NCBI RefSeq assembly: GCF_014202505.1 | Contig: NZ_JACHGW010000003.1 | Location: 1-64,000 of the forward strand | Source: Armatimonas rosea | GTDB taxonomy: Bacteria; Armatimonadota; Armatimonadia; Armatimonadales; Armatimonadaceae | Direction: 5' to 3' | Length of the DNA: 64,000 nt | Part shown: positions 60,071-64,000 of the stretch, one piece after another | Position numbering within the stretch: the stretch's first letter is position 1 | Layout of the letters: each line of letters begins with the position of its first letter | The notes under the pieces: model-generated | Databases searched by the model: none | Seen by the model: only the letters and a program-made list of their open reading frames with translations | Told to the model about the DNA's origin: nothing | Made by a program: the position numbers and the translations under genes

Positions 60071-60076
60071 ATTTTA
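60071..60076 (-). promoter_or_regulatory. Putative -10 box of the gene at 59486
   Basis: TAAAAT on the minus strand, six bases before the ATG at 60064. The GGTAAAATGCCCCCATG context is repeated exactly at 60878-60894 on the plus strand. Confidence 0.55.
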
Positions 60077-60191
60077 CCGGGGATTGAAAGCCCCGGCATA
60101 GGATGAGGAGCGTCCCGAGGACGCGCAGAAGGCATAACTCCCCGCGCCCACGGGGCGCTCCCTTCCCGAGACGGGGCTTTCAATCCCCGTC
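60076..60191. repeat. Family B repeat, copy 5
   Basis: CGGGGATTGAAAGCCCCGG is the left outer hairpin, GAGCGTCCCGAGGACGC and GCGCCCACGGGGCGCTC are the inner hairpins, and ACGGGGCTTTCAATCCCCGT is the right outer hairpin. The left edge abuts the TAAAAT box of the 192-residue protein gene. The right edge coincides with the Uma2 stop codon. Confidence 0.88.
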
Positions 60192-60741
60192 AAAAAAGAT
60201 CCGCAACGGCTACCGAGCTGGATTGTCCCAGCGGCGTGACAGAGTCGGTCTCCGTGAGGGTGCGAAGCTCGCCGTAGCCTTCGTCGGTGGGGGAACGGTG
60301 GACAATGAGCGTCCGGGCGTTGAGGTTGACGATCCAGTACTCAGGAATCCCCGCGCGGGCATAGAGCTCGGCTTTGGTGGTACGGTCGTAGGCAAGCGTG
60401 GAGTCTGATACTTCCACGACGAGCGAGCACTCCGAGGCCGCAGGGTTGTCTGTATAGGTGCGGCGATGTTGCTTTAGTACGGCTAGGTCGGGCTCAGGGG
60501 ATGTGCTATTGTTGATGTAGATGGGAGCAGAGTGCTGGACAAAGCCGCGGCCAAAGAGCGCAGTCAGTGTGTCGTAGCCGTTGTCGTTTGCGGCGGAGTG
60601 GGGCTGGTTCTGGGGCATTTTTTCGATAAGGTCTCCGTCGATGAGTTCGTAGTCGTGGGGCGTGATGAGGTTCGCATCGAGCATGAGCTTGACGTGGGCC
60701 TGTGTGAGCCGGAGCCGGGGACGTTCCATCTGTGTCGCCAT
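60190..60741 (-). CDS. Uma2 family putative nuclease
   Basis: The ATG at 60741 gives 183 residues with TAAAAT seven bases upstream. The Uma2/DUF820 family has a PD-(D/E)XK fold. YELIDGDLIEKMPQNQPHS, STSPEPDLAVLKQHR (Glu-x-x-x-Asp) and LVVEVSDSTLAYDRTTKAELYARAGIPEYWIVNL (Glu-Val and Tyr-Trp-Ile-Val) are the landmarks. Such proteins are abundant in Cyanobacteria and Chloroflexota and are linked to mobile DNA. Family B repeats flank this gene on both sides. Confidence 0.9.
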   Translation of the reverse strand: MATQMERPRLRLTQAHVKLMLDANLITPHDYELIDGDLIEKMPQNQPHSAANDNGYDTLTALFGRGFVQHSAPIYINNSTSPEPDLAVLKQHRRTYTDNPAASECSLVVEVSDSTLAYDRTTKAELYARAGIPEYWIVNLNARTLIVHRSPTDEGYGELRTLTETDSVTPLGQSSSVAVADLF

Positions 60742-60760
60742 GCCTCCGATTTTATCGTAT

Positions 60761-60880
60761 CCAGGGATTGGAAATCCCCGTCTGCGTTTTGGGGAGCGTC
60801 CCGAGGACGCGCCGAGAGCTTGGTTTGCCGCGCCCACGGGGCGCTCCCTTTCTTTGATGCCGGGGCTTCCAATCCCCGGT
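60761..60880. repeat. Family B repeat, copy 6
   Basis: GGGATTGGAAATCCC is the left hairpin, GAGCGTCCCGAGGACGC and GCGCCCACGGGGCGCTC form the inner pair, and CCGGGGCTTCCAATCCCCGG closes the right end. It continues directly into TAAAATGCCCCCATG of the next gene. Confidence 0.88.
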
Positions 60881-60885
60881 AAAAT
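60880..60885 (+). promoter_or_regulatory. Putative -10 box of the gene at 60892
   Basis: TAAAAT six bases before the ATG at 60892, at the edge of family B copy 6. Confidence 0.55.
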
Positions 60886-60891
60886 GCCCCC

Positions 60892-62508
60892 ATGAAACAT
60901 CAAGACGCGCTGTTGCGACACCGCTGGCTCTACGTGGCGCAGAACCTTCAAGTGACCGAGAACGTGCCCAAAGTGATCGAGCTGCTGAGGCGCGCCAAGG
61001 CCGCGGGCTACAACGGGCTGGTGCTGGCCGACTACAAGCTCAATATCCTCGACCGTGTCCCGGATCACTACTTCAAGAACGCCGCAACGGTCAAGCAAGC
61101 TGCCACTGAGCTGGGGCTGGGAATCTACCCGACAGTCTGCTCGGGGGGCTATGATAGTGGCTTGCTCGCGCACGATCCCAACCTGGCCGAGGGGCTGCCG
61201 GTGAAGGATGCCGTGTTTGTGGTGAAGGGCAAGACCGCGACCCTGGAGAGTGCGGGGGTGAACCTGCTGCCGGGCGGTGCGCTCGACGAGGCACGCAGCG
61301 GGAACTTTACGGGCTGGGACTTCAACGACGCCGCGGCGCTCGACACGAGCGTGAAGAAGAGTGGGGCTGCGGCGCTACGCTTCACGGCCACTTCGGGGAA
61401 CCTGCGGGTGAGCAAGCGGCTCGCGCTGCCGCCGTTTCGCCAGTACCACCTCTCGGTGTGGATCAAGACCGAGGGCTTCAAGAGCGCGGGAGAGATTCAC
61501 TGCACCGTGCTTCCGGGGGGCGCGAAGGCCAACCTGTGCCACTCCAACGCGGGTGTCAAGCCGACCCAAGACTGGACCCAGCACCACTTTGTCTTCAACA
61601 CGCTGGATAGTCCGTCGGTGACTCTCTACCTGGGCGGCTGGGGCGCGGTGGGCGGGACTCTGTGGCTCGATGATGTGCGCCTGGAAGAAGTGGGCCTGCT
61701 CAATGTCGTGCGCCGCGCCGGGTGCCCTCTGACGGTTCGCAGCGACGATGGCACGGTCTACACGGAGGGACGTGACTTTGAAAAAATCGTCGATCCGCGC
61801 ATGGGCAATGTCCCCTGGCCCGGTGAGTTCGAGGTCTGGCACGCGCCGCCGAGCATTGCGATTCCCGCCGGCTCGCGCATCAGGGACGGCCAGCGGCTGC
61901 GGGTCTCGTACTACCACGCGATCACGATCTACGACGGCCAGGTGAGCGCCTCGCTGGTCGATCCCGCGGTCTTTGCGCTCCATAAAGACCAGCTCCAGCG
62001 GGTGCAGAAGCTCCTCACACCGCAGGGCTTCTTCCTCTCCCACGATGAGCTGCGCACCGCGGGCTGGAGCGCCGACTCTCAGGCCACGGGCAAGACTCCC
62101 GGAGCACTGCTCGCCGAGAATGTCAAGACCTGTATCGCCTACGCCCGCCAGACCGCACCCCGCGCCGAGCTGGTCGCCTGGTCGGATATGTTCGATCCGT
62201 TCCACAACGCCGTGGACAACTACTACCTCGTGCGCGGCAGCCTCGCGGGAAGCTGGGAAGGCTTGGCCAAAGACGTGCAGATCATGAACTGGAACTCGGG
62301 GAAGGCCAAGGAGAGCCTGGACTTCTTCGCCAAGCGCGGCCACTCGCAGATTTTAGCGGGCTACTACGACAGCAACCCCAGCGCGATCAAGGGCTGGCTC
62401 GCCACCGCCAAGGCCCTGGGCGGCGCACGGGTCACGGGGGTGATGTACACGACCTGGGCCAATAACTACAGCCAGCTAGAGGCATTCGCAAAAGCGGCGT
62501 GGGGTTAA
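60892..62508 (+). CDS. Probable glycoside-hydrolase-like TIM-barrel protein with inserted carbohydrate-binding-like domain
   Basis: No exact family was recognised. Of the 538 residues, about 1-95 read as the first strands and helices of a TIM barrel (VIELLRRAKAAGYNGLVLADYKLNIL, TELGLGIYPTVC). Residues about 120-265 form a beta-rich segment like CBM4/9 domains (NFTGWDFNDAAALDTSVKKSGAAALRFTATSG, YHLSVWIKTEGFKSAG, VTLYLGGWGAVGGTLWLDDVRLEEV). The barrel resumes after about residue 360, with FFLSHDELRTAGWS and LVAWSDMFDPFHNAVD, whose Asp/Glu may be catalytic. No signal peptide is seen. Leaderless transcription is likely. Confidence 0.65.
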   Translation: MKHQDALLRHRWLYVAQNLQVTENVPKVIELLRRAKAAGYNGLVLADYKLNILDRVPDHYFKNAATVKQAATELGLGIYPTVCSGGYDSGLLAHDPNLAEGLPVKDAVFVVKGKTATLESAGVNLLPGGALDEARSGNFTGWDFNDAAALDTSVKKSGAAALRFTATSGNLRVSKRLALPPFRQYHLSVWIKTEGFKSAGEIHCTVLPGGAKANLCHSNAGVKPTQDWTQHHFVFNTLDSPSVTLYLGGWGAVGGTLWLDDVRLEEVGLLNVVRRAGCPLTVRSDDGTVYTEGRDFEKIVDPRMGNVPWPGEFEVWHAPPSIAIPAGSRIRDGQRLRVSYYHAITIYDGQVSASLVDPAVFALHKDQLQRVQKLLTPQGFFLSHDELRTAGWSADSQATGKTPGALLAENVKTCIAYARQTAPRAELVAWSDMFDPFHNAVDNYYLVRGSLAGSWEGLAKDVQIMNWNSGKAKESLDFFAKRGHSQILAGYYDSNPSAIKGWLATAKALGGARVTGVMYTTWANNYSQLEAFAKAAWG

Positions 62509-62518
62509 AAAACCAGAC

Positions 62519-62620
62519 AACGAGTGTCCGGGCTTGAGAGGGCTACGGCTGCCTTCGCAGCCAACCGAGCTTAGTGCTCGCGAAGGCGAGCGTCGCCCTT
62601 TTAAGCCCAAGGACTCGTTC
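62519..62620. repeat. Family C long hairpin after the TIM-barrel gene
   Basis: AACGAGTGTCCGGGCTT at the left pairs with AAGCCCAAGGACTCGTT at the right, with one or two mismatches. Inner hairpins GGCTGCCTTCGCAGCC and GAGCTTAGTGCTC lie between them. The gap of about 190 bases contains nothing else except the next gene's promoter. Confidence 0.65.
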
Positions 62621-62685
62621 CTGGGGCAACTCGTGGTTCCGGCAACGTGTTCCTCGGGCTAATCTCGGGCCATTTCCTGAGCAGG

Positions 62686-62691
62686 TATAAT
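62686..62691 (+). promoter_or_regulatory. Putative -10 box of the M1 peptidase gene
   Basis: Perfect TATAAT six bases before the ATG at 62698; no Shine-Dalgarno sequence can fit. Confidence 0.6.
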
Positions 62692-62697
62692 GCCCGC

Positions 62698-64000
62698 ATG
62701 TATCGTCACCGCCTTTTCTTAACCCTTCTTGCCCTCGGAATCGCCGCCGTGCCCACCCTGGCACAGCGAGGTGGGGGGAATCCCTTTGCACCGCCCGCGG
62801 CCAAGCTCCAGTACGCCCCCGACCGGGACTTTGACCTTCAGCACCTGAAGGTGGAGCTCGATATCGACTGGCCCAATCGCAAGTTCACGGGGGCGTCCAC
62901 CAACACAGTCGCGCCCTTGCGAGCGGGGCTCACGGTGCTGCACTTTCACGCAGGGAAGAATATCGAGGTGGCGACCGCCGATACTGAGGGAAAGCCACTG
63001 ACCTTTAAGCGCGACGGCGAGCTTCTCGCCGTGACCTTTCCGGCGCCTTTGGCAAAGGACAAGCCGCTCCTCGTGCGTTTTACGTATAAAGGCGGCGGGA
63101 TTCAGGGCGGGGGATTTGGTCAGGGCGATGGCTTCCACTGGATGAACCCCACCGAGAACAACAAGGACAAACAGGGCTTCTGGACCCAGGGGGAGACGTC
63201 GGGGAACCGCGAGTGGGCGGTGACCTGGGACTACCCCAACGACTTCACCACCACCGAGACCATCACGACGGTTCCGGCGGAGTGGAGTGTCGTGGGCAAT
63301 GGCCTCCCCCTGAGCGACACGGTCAAGAACGGCCGCCGGACGGTGCGCTGGAAGATGACCCAGCCCCATGCCACCTACCTCATGGCACTGGTCGCGGGGC
63401 CCTTTGACATTAAGAAAGACAAGTGGCGCGATGTGCCACTGTGGTATGTCGTTCCCAAGGGCTACGGCGACATGATCGATGCCAGCTTTGGCGACACCCC
63501 GGACATGCTGGAGTTCTTCTCCACCATCACCGGAGTCAAGTACGCCTGGCCCAAGTACGCCCAGAACGCCATGTACGACTTCGGCGGTGGCATGGAGAAT
63601 GTCTCGTCCACGACCCTAGGAATGGGCGCCCTCACCGACTTCCGCTCCGGCTTCCGAGGCATGGCCAGCCTCAACTCCCACGAGCTGGCCCACCAGTGGT
63701 TTGGGGATCTGGTGACCTGTAAGGACTGGGGCGAGGCCTGGCTCAACGAGAGCTTTGCGACTTTCTTCGAGACACTCTACATGGAGCATAGCCGGGGCAA
63801 GCACGCCTACGACCGGGAGATCGAGGGCAACATGCGCGCCTACTTTGGCGAGTCCCGCCGCTACAAGCGCCCCGTCTCCACCAACCTCTACCGCGACCCC
63901 GATGTGATGTTCGATAGCCACACCTACCCCAAGGGCGGCGTCATCCTCCACACCCTGCGGCGTCAGCTCGGGGATGCAGTGTTCTTTGGGGGGATCAAGA
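62698..64000 (+). CDS. M1 family zinc aminopeptidase, 3' end beyond window
   Basis: The first 434 codons are visible and no stop codon occurs before the window edge. A signal peptide ends PTLAQ (about residue 22). The beta-rich N-terminal domain (residues about 35-215) has KLQYAPDRDFDLQHLKVELDIDW. GGGMENVSSTTLG is the substrate-anchoring GxMEN loop, and HELAHQWFGDLVTCKDWGEAWLNESFATFFE is the zinc motif HExxH-x18-E. The TYPKGGVILHTLRRQLG segment holds the conserved catalytic Tyr. The enzyme should remove N-terminal residues from peptides outside the membrane. Confidence 0.92.
   Translation, partial: MYRHRLFLTLLALGIAAVPTLAQRGGGNPFAPPAAKLQYAPDRDFDLQHLKVELDIDWPNRKFTGASTNTVAPLRAGLTVLHFHAGKNIEVATADTEGKPLTFKRDGELLAVTFPAPLAKDKPLLVRFTYKGGGIQGGGFGQGDGFHWMNPTENNKDKQGFWTQGETSGNREWAVTWDYPNDFTTTETITTVPAEWSVVGNGLPLSDTVKNGRRTVRWKMTQPHATYLMALVAGPFDIKKDKWRDVPLWYVVPKGYGDMIDASFGDTPDMLEFFSTITGVKYAWPKYAQNAMYDFGGGMENVSSTTLGMGALTDFRSGFRGMASLNSHELAHQWFGDLVTCKDWGEAWLNESFATFFETLYMEHSRGKHAYDREIEGNMRAYFGESRRYKRPVSTNLYRDPDVMFDSHTYPKGGVILHTLRRQLGDAVFFGGIK

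Noticed and set aside
60076..60880. Family B copies as a CRISPR array
   Set aside because: Only two copies, about 690 bases apart with a gene between them; no regular short spacers and no cas genes.

Overview
The window is GC-rich chromosomal DNA of a free-living bacterium. The gene content fits the phylum Armatimonadota best. Six genes encode DUF1559 pseudopilin-like proteins with nearly identical N-termini. Two proteins carry PEP-CTERM tails, and there are planctomycete-style DUF1501, DUF1552 and DUF1592 proteins and many carbohydrate-active enzymes. The phylum is inferred from gene families only; there is no rRNA in the window.

Layout. 1-6.3 kb: the end of an IS200/IS605-type transposase, gpsA, glgP, a fatty acid desaturase, tRNA-Val and a YraN protein. 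6.3-13.5 kb: an O-methyltransferase, a large protein of unknown function, a tiny PEP-CTERM protein, a truncated formylglycine-generating-enzyme-like lipoprotein, an OB-fold protein and a GT39-type membrane glycosyltransferase. 13.5-19.2 kb: a pectin/rhamnogalacturonan island with two SGNH acetylesterases, a PL10-type pectate lyase, a LacI-family regulator and two pseudopilins. Three AACCGGTT palindromes here are probably the regulator's operators. 19.2-30.5 kb: tRNA-Leu, a GH95 fucosidase, a TrmH methyltransferase, an esterase and a DUF1592/DUF1552 pair. 30.7-36.5 kb: mdh, a toxin-antitoxin pair, DUF1501, a small Cys/His-rich exported peptide, a sigma factor and a pseudopilin.

37.1-41.3 kb is the most unusual part. 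A well-formed TPP riboswitch precedes two tandem pseudopilin genes, followed by a sodium:solute symporter. The 3' end of the symporter gene carries an 855-bp insertion encoding an HNH nuclease, bounded by a 26-bp direct repeat. 41.6-46.2 kb: a phosphonatase-like hydrolase, a PhoX-type phosphatase with a PEP-CTERM tail, an FAD oxidoreductase and an OPA-type transporter, probably for organophosphorus or phosphonate use. 46.3-54.5 kb: a lipoprotein phosphoesterase, superoxide dismutase, a polysaccharide deacetylase/phosphodiester glycosidase fusion, nrdR, and a nucleotidyl cyclase with a PASTA domain next to a Crp/Fnr regulator. 54.5-64 kb: an SDR, a hexulose-phosphate synthase, a thioredoxin-like protein, glycerol kinase, a Uma2 nuclease and an M1 aminopeptidase cut by the window edge.

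Two genome-wide features stand out. At least four families of intergenic palindromic repeats fill the gaps, and some supply stop codons or abut promoters. Many genes have a TAnnnT -10 box only 6-9 bases before the start codon, which predicts frequent leaderless transcription.
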